64,000 nucleotides of DNA from Dugong dugon (GCA_030035585.1 CM057469.1:21570501-21634500); one strand, 5' to 3'; positions 32,521 to 44,228 are shown, counted from the first letter of the stretch. Program-made: numbers and translations. The notes: a model not told the origin generated them from the letters alone.

Positions 32521-32930
32521 TCTATATCACAGAGTTTTATGAGGATTCAGTAAGTTGTATAAATCTCTAGCAAAGTATCAGGAAACTCATAACAAACAAT
32601 ACATAAATGTTAATTCTCTTTCTTTCTGAAGAGCCCCAGAATCCCCCTTTTCTATTCACAACTTCCTATTCGTCCTCTTCCTCAATCTTAATTTAAGCCT
32701 TCAATTCTCTAAACCTCTTGCTGTATTATCAGACACTTCTGTTTTAATTTTCTTCTTATACACTTGCTATATACCATGATCTTTTGCCTCAGCTACACTG
32801 CCAGTTCTTAAATTGGTTGATTCTGGTTTCCACCCATCCTTGCCCTCAGGCCAGCTTCAGCAATCATTGCAATCCTTCAACACCCTGCATAGGAAAGTGA
32901 GCTTCACTATTTTTCAGTCCTAAATTCCCC
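32521..32930. other. Intronic DNA
   Basis: No gene. GAGTTTTATGAGGATTCAGT at 32532 could be the end of the split MIR. Confidence 0.35.
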
Positions 32931-33110
32931 CTTGGAAACCCTGGTGGCGTGGTAGTTAAGTGCTACAGCTGCTAACCAAAAAAGGTCAGCAGTTTGAATC
33001 CACCAGGTGCCCCTTGGAAACTCTATGGGGCAGTCCTATCCTGTCCTATAGGGTTACTATGAGTTGGAATCCACTCGATGGCAACGGGTTTGGTTTGTTT
33101 TTTGTTTTTT
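32931..33110 (+). mobile_element. AfroSINE, short form
   Basis: CCCTGGTGGCGTGGTAGTTA head through CGATGGCAACGGG and a T-rich end. Confidence 0.9.
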
Positions 33111-33281
33111 ATTTAAGTTCTCCCTGGTGGTAATAACTCCTGGTAGGAGAGATGAGGTGATTTGGAAATGCACCTGTACCCCCTGAGTATACTGGTGCTG
33201 ATTTAGACCAGTGGGAAAAACCACAGGTCTGCAGAAGCTCTCCAGCATGCCAGTCTCGATTTAACCCTTCTATACAAAATG

Positions 33282-33491
33282 GAGCCTTGGTGGCGCAGTG
33301 GTTAAGCACTTGGTTGCTAATTGAAAGGTCAGCGGTTTGAACCCACCAGCTGCTCCTTGAGAGAAGGATGTGGCAGTCTGCTTCCATAAAGATTACAGCC
33401 TAGGAAACCCTATGGGAGAGTTCTACTCTGTCCGATACAGTCGCTGTAAGTCGGAATTGACTCGACAGCATCAGGCTTGGTTTTTCAGTTT
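33282..33491 (+). mobile_element. AfroSINE, intermediate form, with target-site duplication
   Basis: CTTGGTGGCGCAGTGGTTAA head, the extra block GATGTGGCAGTCTGCTTCC and AAAGATTACAGCC, and a GTCGGAATTGACTCGACAGC tail. TATACAAAATG (33271-33281) against TATACAACATG (33492-33502). Confidence 0.92.
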
Positions 33492-33553
33492 TATACAACA
33501 TGCAAATTCTTCATCTCATGACCTCATCCTTTTTCTGGCATTAACCTACCCAG

Positions 33554-33734
33554 GGAGTCCTTGGGTGATGAAAATGGTTAACAAGCCCAGGTAATAACCA
33601 GAGATTCCTTGGAAGAAAGGCCTGGTGATCTACTTCTGAAAAGTCAGCCTTTGAAAACCCTGTGAAGCACAGTTCTATCTGACACACATGGGGTTGCCAT
33701 GAGTCTGAGTCCACTTGACGCAACTAGAACTGGA
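33554..33734 (+). mobile_element. AfroSINE, long form, with target-site duplication
   Basis: TCCTTGGGTGATGAAAATGG head and a shortened tail. Perfect 11-bp AACCTACCCAG at 33543-33553 and 33735-33745. Confidence 0.92.
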
Positions 33735-33745
33735 AACCTACCCAG

Positions 33746-34956
33746 ACTTCCCCATAGACTTTGCCTCTAGGTGGCGCTAACTAGATCGTATGATTTTTTT
33801 AAAAGTTTGATGCCCAGCTTCTAATTGCTATTTATATTTACATGGCTTACATATAGTTTTCTCTTTATGCTTTTCTCCTTATAGTATCATTATCATAAAG
33901 AATGCTGCTTACTCAGTTCAACTTTTGCTGAGATCTTATCACTTTGTAATTAGACTCTGTGTTTGTAGCTCTCCTCACTCCTGAAGTTGACAGAATACAA
34001 AAGATTCTACTGTCTGTCACTGTCTTCTCACTGTTTTGACATACTCCCCCCAGTGTCTCATCCTGTACACACTCTTTTCTAAATGTATTCCTTTAATTCA
34101 TCTTATTTCTACTAACTATCCTACCTACCTTTCCACGCTCCTGTAGAGTCATTCCACCTCTGAATCATACTTCACGTTCAGTTTTCCCAGCTTATACATG
34201 TATCTTTCTAAACACTTTGTCTCCCTATAAAGATGTTCTATTTATGATTTTTCCCCTGACTTCTTGTTTTGATTCTTTTCACCCTTGTATTACTTTGCTG
34301 CTATAATACCATTATAAGAGTAGAATAATGATACTCTCGACTGTCATAATTTCCATGTATAAAACATCAACTGCCCCGCACCCATCTTCCTCAGCACCTT
34401 TTAACCAGCCTCAACTGTTATGACCAGAAACAAGATCTTTTTATCTCAGTAAATGACATTGACCTATTTCTTTATCTCTTTGTCCTCTCTCCATCATTTC
34501 CCAGTGTGTTTTTAATTGCTGATTCAGTTCCTATTAAATTTAAACTTCCATGTCATTTGGCTAACTCAAGGGGTAGAAGGTGAGTTCCCTAGTTCCTATT
34601 ACGTTTCAGGAGGTACTGAGGCAGCACTGGACAATTAGATTACTCAAATCCTATGGTTTGGCTATTTTGTAATTCACTAGCACTACTAATTATAATTCTG
34701 TTGCATTCTTGCAAGTGTGAAGTTTCTTTTCTTTTTTTTTTTTTCTTTTTTGTTGAGTAAAGCAGATTTTAATAAAGCATGTTTTGGGGAGAAGAGAACA
34801 AGGTCATACAATTGGAAGATAGCGGAGTCATGTCAAACCCCAAAGTTAGGTGTTTGCATACCTGAAAGGAGATCCCTGTCTCTTGCTTTTAGAGTTCTGT
34901 CACTTTTCCAGTCTGTACCCTCATCACTGGATTTTTTATTTTGCCATTCATTCTTT
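33746..34956. other. Intronic DNA
   Basis: Nothing assignable. A T-rich run at 34727-34750 precedes a stretch with no recognised family. Confidence 0.4.
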
Positions 34957-36053
34957 TTTTTTTTAATTTGTGCTTTATATGACGGTTTACAGAGCAAATT
35001 AGTTTCTCATTAAACAATTAATACACATATTGTTTTGTGACAGTGTCTGTCAACCCCACAACGTGTGAACACTCCAGTTCTCGACCTTAGATTCCCCATT
35101 TCCATTCATCCAGTTTTCCTGTCCCCTCATGCCTTTTTGTCCTTGCCCCTGGGCTGGTGTGTCCATTTAGTCTCCTTTACATGGTAGAGCTATTTGTATT
35201 ATTGTTTGCTTTATGGGCCTGTATAATTTTTGGCTGAAGGGTGAACCTCAGGAGTGACTTCAGTAGTAAGTTAAAAGGGTGTCCAGGGGGCCATAGTCCC
35301 AGGGTTTCTCCAGTCTCTGTCAGACCAGTAAGCCTGGTCTTTTTTTGTGAGTTAGAATTTTGTTCTACATTTTTCTCTAGCTCTGTCCGGGACCCACTGT
35401 TGTGATCCCTGTCACAACAGTTGGTGGTGGTAGCCAGCCACCATCTAGTTGTTCCGGGCTCAGTCTGGTGGAGGCTGTGGTAGTTGTGGTTGATCAGTCC
35501 TTTGAACTCATCTTTTCTTTGTGTCTTTGGTTTTCTTCATTCTCTCTTGCTCCAGATGAGTATCTTAGGTGACTGCTCACAAGCTTTTAAGACCCCAGAT
35601 GTTACTCACCAAAATAAGATGTAGAATATTTTGTTTATAAACAATGTTATGCCAGTTGAGCTAGATGTCCCCCGAGAACATGGTCCCCAGCCCAGTAATT
35701 TGATCCCTCAGGGAGTTTGGATGTGTCTATGAAGCTTCTGTGACTTCGCCTTGATCACATTCTGCTGACTTAGTATTGTGTACTGTCTTACCCTTCACCA
35801 AAGTTACCACTTATCTATTGTCTAGTTAGTGTGTTCTCCTCCCCACCCCTTCCCTCCCTTGTAACCATCAAAGATTGTTTCTTTCTATGTGTAAGCCTTT
35901 TCATGAGTTTTTATAATAGTGTTCTCATACAATATTTGTCCTTTGGTGACTGACTGATTTCACTTGGCATAACGCCCTCCAGATTCCTCCATGTTGTGAG
36001 ATGCTTTGCAGAGTCATCATTGTTCTTTATCTTTACATAGTATTCCATTGTGT
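34957..36053 (-). mobile_element. L1 3' UTR portion
   Basis: ACGGTTTACAGAGCAAATTA, CTGTCAGACCAGTAAGCCTG, GTTATGCCAGTTGAGCTAGA and CGCCCTCCAGATTCCTCCAT are shared in order with the L1 copies at 13318 and 59556. Confidence 0.92.
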
Positions 36054-36110
36054 TTTTGATTCCATCTTTAATTTCTTCTATTACCCAGTGGTTTTTAAGC
36101 CAGGTATTAT

Positions 36111-36647
36111 TCAGTTTCCATGTATTGGATTTTTTTCCTTGCTCTTTCTGTTATTAATTTCTACTTTTATCGTATTATGATCAGAGAAGGTGCTTTGTTT
36201 TATCTCAGTGTTTTGGATTTTATTGAAGGTTGCTTTGTGGCCTAAGATGTGGTCTGTTCTGGAGAACGTTCCATGTTGATTGGAAAAGAATGTGTATTTG
36301 GCTGCTCTTGGGTGGAGTATTTTATATGTGTCTATGAGGTCAAGTTGGTTGATTGTGGCCTTTAGATGTTCTGTATCTTTGTTGAGTTTCTTTACAGATG
36401 TTCTGTCCTTTACTGAGAGTGGTATGTTGAAGTCTTCTACTGTTATTGTGGAACTGTCAATTTTTCTTTTCAGTGCTGTTAGAGTTTGTTTTATGTATTT
36501 TGGAGCCCTGTCATTGGGTGTGTAGGTATTTATTATGGTTATGTCCTCATGATGGATTGTCCTTTTAATCATTATATAATGTCCTTCCTTGTCATGTATG
36601 GTGAATTTTGTTTTAAAGTCAATTTTATCTGAGATTAGTATTGCCAC
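36111..36647 (-). pseudogene. L1 ORF2 endonuclease domain remnant
   Basis: 178 open codons. It starts MAILISDKIDFKTKFTIHD, then ITIINTYTPNDRAPKY, EDFNIPLSVKDRTSVKKL, TEHLKATINQLDLIDTYKIL and FSRTDHILGHKATFNKI, ending with the SDHNTIKVEI block that holds the SDH catalytic signature. The usual GDFN is EDFN here. It belongs to the AP-endonuclease-like domain that nicks target DNA. The polymerase that should follow is deleted. Confidence 0.92.
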
Positions 36648-36872
36648 TTATGCTCTTTTTTGGTTGGTGTTTGCTTGATACATTTTTTTTCCATCCTTTG
36701 ATTTTTAATGTATTTATATCTTTGTTTCTAATGTGTGTCTCTTATAGACAGCATATTGATGGGTCCTGGTTTTTTTTATCCATTTTTTATCCATTCTGGG
36801 TGCATTTAAGCCATTTATTTATGTTCAGTGTGATGATCGATAGGTCCGAGTTTATTGCTGTCATTTTGTAGT

Positions 36873-36903
<31 letters not shown>

Positions 36904-37349
36904 TTTTGTGGTGCTGATGTTTTCTTTGTTCCTCTTACTCTCCTATGCTGAATTCCTTTTGTTTGTGGATTTTTTTCCCCATTTCTTTCATTTTTGTAGA
37001 TTTTGTGTTTACTGAGACTTTATGTTTTTCTTATTTATTTTGATGAGTAGGTATGTTAACTTTTTTTGTGGTTACCTTGAAATTTACTCCTATCTTCCTA
37101 AATCTAAACCAGTCTTTTATTACTTGATGTTGCCTTGACTTTCTTTTCCATTTGAAAGTTCTATACCTAAACTATTTATTCCCTCTTTTATTCCTGTCAT
37201 GTTGTTTTCATTTACAGATTGACCTCTCTGGTTCCCTGTTGTAAATCTTTTAGTTTTGTTTTATCCTTGAGAGTTCGTTACCGAGGTTGGTATCTGTCTG
37301 ATGCGGTCTTGCATCCTAGATTCAGATTGTTCTCTGATGTTGTTGGTTC

Positions 37350-38330
37350 TCTAACTGAAGGTCTCCCTTTAATAGTTATTATAAGTTTGGTTTGGTTTTT
37401 ACATATTCCCTTAATTTCAGTTTATCTTGAAATGTCCTAGTTTTGCCATCATATTTGAGTGAGATTTTTGCAGGATATATTATTCTTGGTTGGCAAGGTT
37501 TTATATATGTCATCCTGTTACCTTCTTGCCTTCATGGTTTCTGCCAAGCAGTCAGAGCTTAGTGTTATTTTTTCCCCTTTGTATATGGCTTTTCATTTTT
37601 CTCAAGCCAATCTCAGGATTCTTTGTCTTTGCTTTTGGCAAGTGTGATTATATGTCTTGGTGACTTTCTTTTGGGATCTTTCCTATATAAGGTTTGTTGA
37701 GCTCCTTGGATGGTCTTCTTTTCATTTTTCATAATATTAGGGAAGTTTTCTGTCAGCAAATCTTCGATGATCCTCTCTGTGTTTTCTGTTTTCTCCCTTG
37801 TTCTGGAACTCCAGTCACATGCACGTTTTTGCTCTTGATTGCATCCCTTATTTTCTCAGGTTTTCTTCATTTTTCTTCATTTTTTCTCTGAGTTTTCCTT
37901 AAAGTAGTAGCCAAGGATTTGTCTTCAATTTCACTGATCATGTCTTCTGTTGTTTCACATTTGCTCCTAAAACTTTCTACTGCACTGTCCATTTCTGAAA
38001 TCTTGTTGGTTATCTTTTGGATTTCTAATTACTGTTTTTGTATGATTCTTAGTTATTAATTTATTTTGACATTTTGTTCCTGTATTATTTTCCTGAATTC
38101 TTCCATTGCTTTGTCTGTATTTTCCTTGATTTGTCTATTTTTTCTTTATTTTTGTCTGTGTTTTCCTTCATCTCTTTTCTAATTTCTTGGAGAGTCTTGA
38201 ATATTAGAGTTTTGAATTCCCTCTCAAGTGGTTCCAGTGCCTTTTCTTCTATTAGAAGATCATCTGGTGTTTTATTTTGGTTGTTTACTGGTCGCCATCC
38301 TATCCTTTTTTTTTTTTTTTTTTAATATGT
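37350..38330 (-). pseudogene. L1 ORF1 remnant
   Basis: Antisense translation gives a coiled-coil-like stretch (NKISEMDSAVESFRSKCETT, then DMISEIEDKSLATTLRKTQR near 37890-38010), VTGVPEQG near 37799-37820, and ITLSSDCLAETMKARR near 37520-37580. Those are the order and motifs of the ORF1p RNA-binding protein: coiled coil, RRM, C-terminal domain. Stops and frameshifts are frequent. Confidence 0.82.
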
Positions 38331-38559
38331 TTTAATATTGTCTGCTGTCTCTGGGACATTCAGGAATTATTTTCTTCATTTATTGATTGTAGATATGTTT
38401 TTTTTCTTTATGCTTTTTTGTTTATTTGGTTATGTCTGGGCAAGTCAGCCGGATGTGCTTTTTCACTTTCTCGCCTGTGGGCACAATATTTCTCACCACT
38501 TTGTCCAGGTGGGCAGGGCTGGTCACTCAGCTATGGTGCAGCAGGGCATGTCCAATGGA

Positions 38560-39900
38560 GTGGAGGATGAAGGATGGGGATAGGTCATTTGAGGCACGAA
38601 CTGGGGCCAGCGGGGCAAAGCCAGGGGGGCAGTGCAGGGTGGGATCCAGGGTCTATGCTGGTGCCACTTGTGGGCATGGCACTTGGTGGGCAATGCAGAT
38701 AGGCAGGAGAGAGGCGAGAGAATGTGATATGCAGAGCTAAGCGGTTGAAAGAAGAGAGAGAAACAGAAGGAAAAAAGAAGGAAAAAAGTAAATAAAATGA
38801 CAGTGTTGTGGGAATTAGTGAGTGGGTGCAGGGCAGACTCTGAGAGGCCGTGTGCTGGTGGCTCTCTAGTTGAACTATGCAGCTCGGCCTGTTGAGGATG
38901 GGCATGGGTGGCACACAGGGCTAGGTGAGCAGGGGAAAGGAAAGGAAAGAAGGGAAAGAGAGAAAAGAAACAAAAAACAAAAACAACAACAAAAAATAAA
39001 TATGGTGTTGAGGGAGGCAGCCATTGGGGGCAGGGAAGACTTGGGGGCATGGCAAGCTTGTGTTGCTCTTGCCAGGCAGTGTGGCACAGCCCCTCAGGAA
39101 GGGGAGGAAGCAATGCAGGGCCTAGATAGGAGGGAGAAGGAAAAGGAAAAAGGGGAACAATAAAGAAAAATAAAAAATATGCTGCTGAGGGAGTCTGCCT
39201 GTGGGGGCAACGCAGACCTGGGGAGGCGGTGTGCCAGTGGCACTCTAGTCAAGCAGTGTAGCATGACACGTTGAGAAGGGGGAGGGTGGCACATGGGGCT
39301 AAGTGGTGGGGAGAAAGGAAAGGAAGGAAAGGAGAGAGAGAGAAGAAACAAACAAACAAAAAAAAAAACATGGCACTGAAGGAGCCAGCCAGTGGGGGCC
39401 GTGCAGACTTGGGGAGGCCATGTGCTGGTGGCTGTCTAACCAAGTGATGTGGCACAGCCCTTTGAGAAGGGACAGGGGCGACACATGGTGCTAGGTGGCT
39501 GGGAGACAGGAAAGGAAGGAAGGGAGAGAGAGAGAAGAAACAAACAACAACAGCAAACATATGGTGCTGAGGGAGCTGGCTGGTGGGTGCAACACTGAAC
39601 TGGGGAGGCCAGGCTGGTGGCTCGCTTGCCAACCCATGTGCCACAGCCCATCAAGAAGGGGCTGGGACAGCGCATGGGGCTAGCTGGGCTGGAGAAAGGA
39701 AAGGAAGGAAGGGAGAGAGAGAGAAGAAACAAAGACAAATAAAAATTTAAAAAAATATGGTACTGGAGGAACTGGCTGTTGGGGATGGGGCAGAACTGGG
39801 CAGCTGTGAGCTGGTGTCTTTCCAGTTGAGCAACAATGGCCCATTGGAAAGCGGCCAAGGCTGCACAGAAGGAAGAAGGGTTGGGGGTGGGAAAGTGTGT
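38560..39900 (-). repeat. Tandem ~190-bp monomers of the L1 5' UTR
   Basis: A unit repeats about six times. On + it has a purine block (GAAAGGAAAGGAAGGAA, GAGAGAGAAGAAACAAA), then ATGGTGCTGAGGGAGC, a GGGGAGGCCGTGTGCTGGTGG-type block and GTGGCACAGCCC. Purine blocks begin near 38750, 38934, 39135, 39311, 39503 and 39692, giving spacings of about 176-201 bp. This is analogous in layout to the monomeric promoters of mouse L1. Confidence 0.85.
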
Positions 39901-40225
39901 ATCCCTGGTTACTGGGTGCTCTGTCTCCTGTTGGGAGCTCCATAAAATTGCCTTGCCATACTCCCTGTCCGTGGTCCTTGGAGGCTGTAGTCCAAGATGA
40001 CGAATCTGTGCCGTGTTAGCTGGTAGGGGATCTCCACTCCATAGCTCTCCTTGTTCTCTGTTCTCTGTCAGTTTTGTATTCCATTTGGTGCTTGACTGAG
40101 TTCTTTATTCCTTCATTTGATGCTTAGGATTCCAGAATTGATGTTTGTATATTTTACTTAGCTTTTGGGTCTTTGCTGCAGAGGGATGGCATAGTGCTTC
40201 TGTCTATAGTGCCATATTGGCCTGA

Positions 40226-41290
40226 AGTTTCTTGAGTAATGAGAAATTCCCCACATTTCACATCCTCAGGGACCAGTGGGGACATTAGAACATACCTCCA
40301 GGCATACTAGAACTTGCTGCTTACATGGGGAACATCTGCTCATTCGTAAAACACTCACCCTTTCAGATGAAAGGCCTCCATTTTGTATTTTGAAGTTACA
40401 TCTCTCTCAGCCCCTCTGGAGTGATCTTGCATTAGTTGTTAGGGTTAGTACTCCACCACTCATTAGAGATACTATTGGACACCTAGAAGGGGACTGTTCT
40501 TTACCACACATTCCAGATAAAAATACATAGAAACCTATCAATATCCTGCTCTTCTTCCACCTCAGGCACAGTTCCCATAACAATGTGGGAAATATTTTCT
40601 GTAAAATACTGTTGAACAAGTTGATTAAACATAAACACAAAATTTTGGGTGAGTTAACATTGCCTTAAATCATATTCATGGTCATTTTGCCACCTCTTCA
40701 GCCCAGGTAATTATGAGAGCCCCTGTCTCTAGAACTCTTTGCACTCGTCCTCCAGCCTCCTGATTCAGCCCCCATGCCTGACACGGCTGCTGGTCTAGTT
40801 TTGCTCCCTCTTGCTCACAAATCCACGTATCTATTTTATCTTGGGCTCACTTGGTCTGAAAACTTGAAGGAAATGGACCAACTCAGTCTACATATATAAT
40901 CCTCACTATTCCCAAATCCAAGAGTTTTCTTTCATCTTAAAGCAAATGGGCTTGTGTCTGTACAAAATGGGTCCCATGTAGTATTTTAGGCGTGGTGACT
41001 ATAGCATAAGTTATCACAGCAGTTCACCAATAGAGAGTGGCCTAAGCCTCGAAGGTTTGGTTACACAGAGTATAGCAAGGGCCAAACTCACTTTATAATG
41101 TGCAGTCCACCTCCACTTATTATATATATCATTTTTAATTTACAAATTTTCTATTAAAAACTGACTTTTGTATTTTTCATGTTGGTTTTTTTTTTTCTGA
41201 ATCTTTTCTTCTGACCCATCCTTTTCTAACTTAATAAGCTATAGCTATAGGCATATGTATATTTATAACTCAGTGGCAGCTCCGATATGT
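40226..41290. other. Intronic DNA
   Basis: No gene or assignable repeat. The part at 40680-40870 is C/T-rich. Confidence 0.4.
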
Positions 41291-41822
41291 TATTGTTGTT
41301 GTTAGTTGTCATCCAGTCGGCTCTGACTTGTGGTGACTCTGTGTATAACAGAATGAAACATTGCTGGATCCTGTGCTATCTTCATGATCGTTGGTATATT
41401 TGAGTCCATTATTGTGGCAATTGTGTCAGTCCACCTCACTGAGGGTTTCCTTTGTTTTTGCTGATCCTCTGCTTTACCAAACATGATGATTTTTCTAGTG
41501 ATTAGTCTTTCCTGATGACATGTCCAAAGTAAGTAAATCGAAGTTTCACCATCCTTGCTTCTAAGGCACATTCTAGCTACATTTCTTCTAAGATTGATTT
41601 GTTCTTTCTTCTGGCAGTCCGTGGTATATTCAATATTCTTTACCAACATTACTGTTCAAATGCAACAATTCTTCTTCTGTCTTGTCTTCCTTTTTCATTA
41701 TTCAACTTTCACATGTATATGAGACAATTGGAAATACCATGACTTGGGTCAGGTACACATTAGTCCTCAAAGTGACGTCTTTACTTTTTAGAACTTTAAG
41801 GAGGTCTTTTGCAGCAGAGGAC
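41291..41822 (-). mobile_element. RTE (BovB-like) LINE with readable C-terminal ORF
   Basis: The - strand frame 41302-41649 reads ERLITRKIIMFGKAEDQQKQ, then VRWTDTIATIMDSNIPTIMK, IAQDPAMFHSVIHRVTTSQS and RLDDN. This is the known BovB/RTE pattern (LxxFGHxxR..D..EK.xMLGK..G, then RMRWxD, then AxDRxxWRxxVHGVTKSRxRL). The last codons are the sequence that forms the AfroSINE tail. Confidence 0.92.
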
Positions 41823-42354
41823 CCTGTGGATCACAACAGTATAGGCCTTACATAATTTGTCTCAATATATACCATTTCTAGAAGACAGTATTGAGAGACT
41901 TATTCATACATTGACAATTGCCTCAGTATTTTGTTTCTTATTTTGTAACATAACCTTAGAGCTGTCTTAATAAACTCAATTTGCTCTAATAGGCTTTAAT
42001 CATTGTTTTCCCTTTTAATACTCAAATGGTCACTACTTGTCCGATAGAAGTCTCCTTTCGTCCTTTTTGATGCTATTGCAGATATCTCTGAGAGCAGCCT
42101 TGCTTTTGGGCAACAACAAGCTATTCTAGTCCATTTTGAATTTTCTTGCTCTCAGTATTGTCTGCTCACCAGTGATCCTGGCTCCTTTTTGTGGAGAATT
42201 CTATTAAAGACCAAAATCTAAGATCTAGGGGTATCATTATGTTGTCTCCCAAGGGTATTGGTGATAGACACAATGACACCAGAGGAAAGGTCCCTTAAAT
42301 TGCTTTTGGGACTGAGCAATATTCCTCCCTCCTTCCCTCGCTTCCTTTCATATT
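41823..42354. other. Intronic DNA
   Basis: No gene or assignable repeat. Confidence 0.4.
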
Positions 42355-42680
42355 ATAGACATAAGAACATGGACCATAGTGCCAACTTGCCTAGATTTGC
42401 ATCTGGCTATACCACTTTGAGGCAGTTCTACTCTGTCCTCTAACGTTGCTATGAGTTGGAATTGACTCAACAGCAACAGGTTTGGTTTTTATACCACTTA
42501 GGAGCTTTACAATTTTGAGCAAGTTTCTTACCACCTTTTTCTCATCTGTAAAATAAAGACAATGATTGTATTTCCCTTGGAAGGTTTTTGTAAGGCCTAA
42601 ATGTGTTAGTGCAAGTATATTTCACAAAACAGCATCTGATGTATAGTAGATGCTTAATAAATGTTGACTACTATTCTTTG
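42355..42680 (+). mobile_element. MIR, split by an AfroSINE
   Basis: Left part TTTGCATCTGGCTATACCAC. Right part TTGAGCAAGTTTCTTACCAC, TCATCTGTAAAATAAAGACA and GTAGATGCTTAATAAATGTT. Confidence 0.88.
42418..42489 (+). mobile_element. AfroSINE, 5'-truncated, with target-site duplication
   Basis: Only the last 72 bp remain, from GGCAGTTCTACTCTGTCCTC. Inserted in a MIR with a perfect TATACCACTT at 42408-42417 and 42490-42499. Confidence 0.92.
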
Positions 42681-42894
42681 TGTTCTGTGTAGGTGTTTGC
42701 AGTTTCCTTTTAAGTTTCAGCTTATGTTACTCCAAAATGAGGAGTAATGTAAGATGAGCCTCATGTTTCATCCTTCTTTTAAAAACTATGAATTTTTCTC
42801 TTTCTCTACCCTAACTTTTATCTACCATGCTCTGTATTGACAAACCCAACTGTGTTTTAAAATTACAGTGTTGCTTCCAATTTAGAACATGGCA

Positions 42895-43387
42895 TGCGAT
42901 GGTTAGGATTGTGTGTCAGCTTGGCTGGGCCATGATTCTCAGTGTTTATATGTTATGTGATCACTCCCATGATTGAATTTGCTGTGAGTAGCCAATCAAA
43001 TGAAAGGGAGTTTCCTTGGGGGTGTGGCCTGCATCTGAATATAAGCAGACGTTTTGGCTTTTTGCTCACTCTGGATCTGGATCCTGTGGCTGCCTCCTGT
43101 CATCTCACCTCCAGTTCTTGGGACTTGAGCTGTCAGCTTATCTGCTGAACTTGGGATTCATCGACCTTCACAGCCTGTGAGCAGGAGCCCTGCTCTCCGA
43201 CCTGCTGATCTTGGGCTCACCAGCTTCTGTTGCTGCATGAATTGGGAGAGGCCTCTACCCTGATCTATGGACTTGGGATGTTCTAGCCTCTACAATTGCG
43301 TGAGCTGTTTCCTTGATATAAATCTCTCTCTGTATATATTTATATGCTTTACTGGTTTTGCTTCTCTAGAGAACCCAGCCTAAGGCA
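42895..43387 (+). mobile_element. ERVL/MLT2-like solo LTR
   Basis: GGTTAGGATTGTGTGTCAGC, TTGGCTGGGCCATGATTCTC, CTTCACAGCCTGTGAGC, TCCTTGATATAAATCTCTCT (polyadenylation region) and GCTTCTCTAGAGAACCCAGC, then CTAAGGCA. No internal viral genes. Confidence 0.82.
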
Positions 43388-44024
43388 CTACATTTTAGTT
43401 TTGGGCTTGATGTTTAATATCTGAGCACATTTTTGACTGTCTAAAGATAAAGGAAGGTTCTAGTCTAACCCCCCTCACCTCACACACACAGACATACCCC
43501 GTGAACACCAAAGAATTGAAAACCCTAGAGAACCTGCTGCTACAAATAGATTTTCAATGTACTAAATGAACAGTAATAATGACAGAATAAAAGCAAAAAC
43601 TGGCTCTAAAGCTTTTCTTTTATATCCTCTCCCAGTTTCTCCATTTGAACACCACAATTTGAACTTATTTCCTTTCTAATTGTCTTCATTCATTTTTCCT
43701 TTTATCGGTGCCAGAGTCCATTTCTTCTGGAATTTTCTAAGATCTCAAGAAAGAGAGGAGATAAGCACTTGTGTTTAATCCACCATTGTGAACAGAAGTG
43801 AGCCATTTAGTCTATTTCTTATTGGCTTTCTCTTGTCTTTCCTTGGTTCTAACTCCTTCCGCTTTCCTACAGCCCTAACCTTACTTCCCCTAAGTTTAGA
43901 GGTTATTTTAATGAGAGGATGACATAGCTCCTCCAGCTCTTTTTTCAATTCAGAAACCCAGAGTGTCTTCACTTGTCCTTCCCTCCTCCCCTTTTATCTT
44001 AGAATAAGAAATTTTCGCTTCTCC
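43388..44024. other. Intronic DNA
   Basis: No gene or assignable repeat. Short CACACACA near 43482. Confidence 0.4.
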
Positions 44025-44033
44025 TTTCCAAAG

Positions 44034-44228
44034 ATTCAGGTGCTCTGGTGGCACTCAGCTGCAAACAAAAAGGTCGGTGGTTCGAACCCACCAGCTGCTC
44101 CAAGGGAGAAAGATGTGGCAGTCTACTTCTATAAGGATTTACAGCCTTGGAAACCCCATGGTACAATTCTTCTCTGTCCTGTAGAGTTTCTGTGAGCCAG
44201 AATCGGCTTGACGGCAGTGGGTTTTGGG
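44034..44228 (+). mobile_element. AfroSINE, intermediate form, with target-site duplication
   Basis: GGTGCTCTGGTGGCACTCAG head, GATGTGGCAGTCTACTTCTA extra block and CGGCTTGACGGCAGTGGG tail. TTTCCAAAG at 44025-44033 and 44229-44237. Confidence 0.92.

Larger units (their letters stand above)
34957..40225 (-). mobile_element. Near full-span L1 with a large internal ORF2 deletion
   Basis: Read on -, in order: a 5' leader whose outer edge near 40217 holds CCAATATGGC (a YY1-like motif, as at L1 promoters), tandem 5' UTR monomers, decayed ORF1, the ORF2 endonuclease region, then a sudden join at about 36053 into the 3' UTR and a T-run (poly(A)) at 34957. The polymerase and C-terminal parts of ORF2 are absent. 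The same 3' UTR occurs at 13318 and 59556. No target-site duplication was found. Confidence 0.85.

Noticed and set aside
29667-34950. Next PLD5 exon (expected to start with the rest of the split Arg)
   Set aside because: No frame with the following PLD5 residues was found, consistent with a long intron.
36280-38580. Many + strand frames rich in Phe, Leu and Ser, resembling membrane proteins
   Set aside because: They are the reverse strand of decayed L1 ORF1 and ORF2, where A-rich coding reads as F/L/S-rich text.
38523-39113. Long - strand frame (196 codons), with others at 39249-39644 and 39436-39858
   Set aside because: They run through the tandem L1 5' UTR monomers. The sequence is low-complexity Pro/Ser/Phe/Leu from pyrimidine-rich repeats with no conserved domain. 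An ORF0-like product cannot be excluded but is not supported.
38750-39900. CRISPR-like regular repeats
   Set aside because: Mammalian DNA, units of about 190 bp that are similar throughout, with no short repeat/unique spacer pattern.
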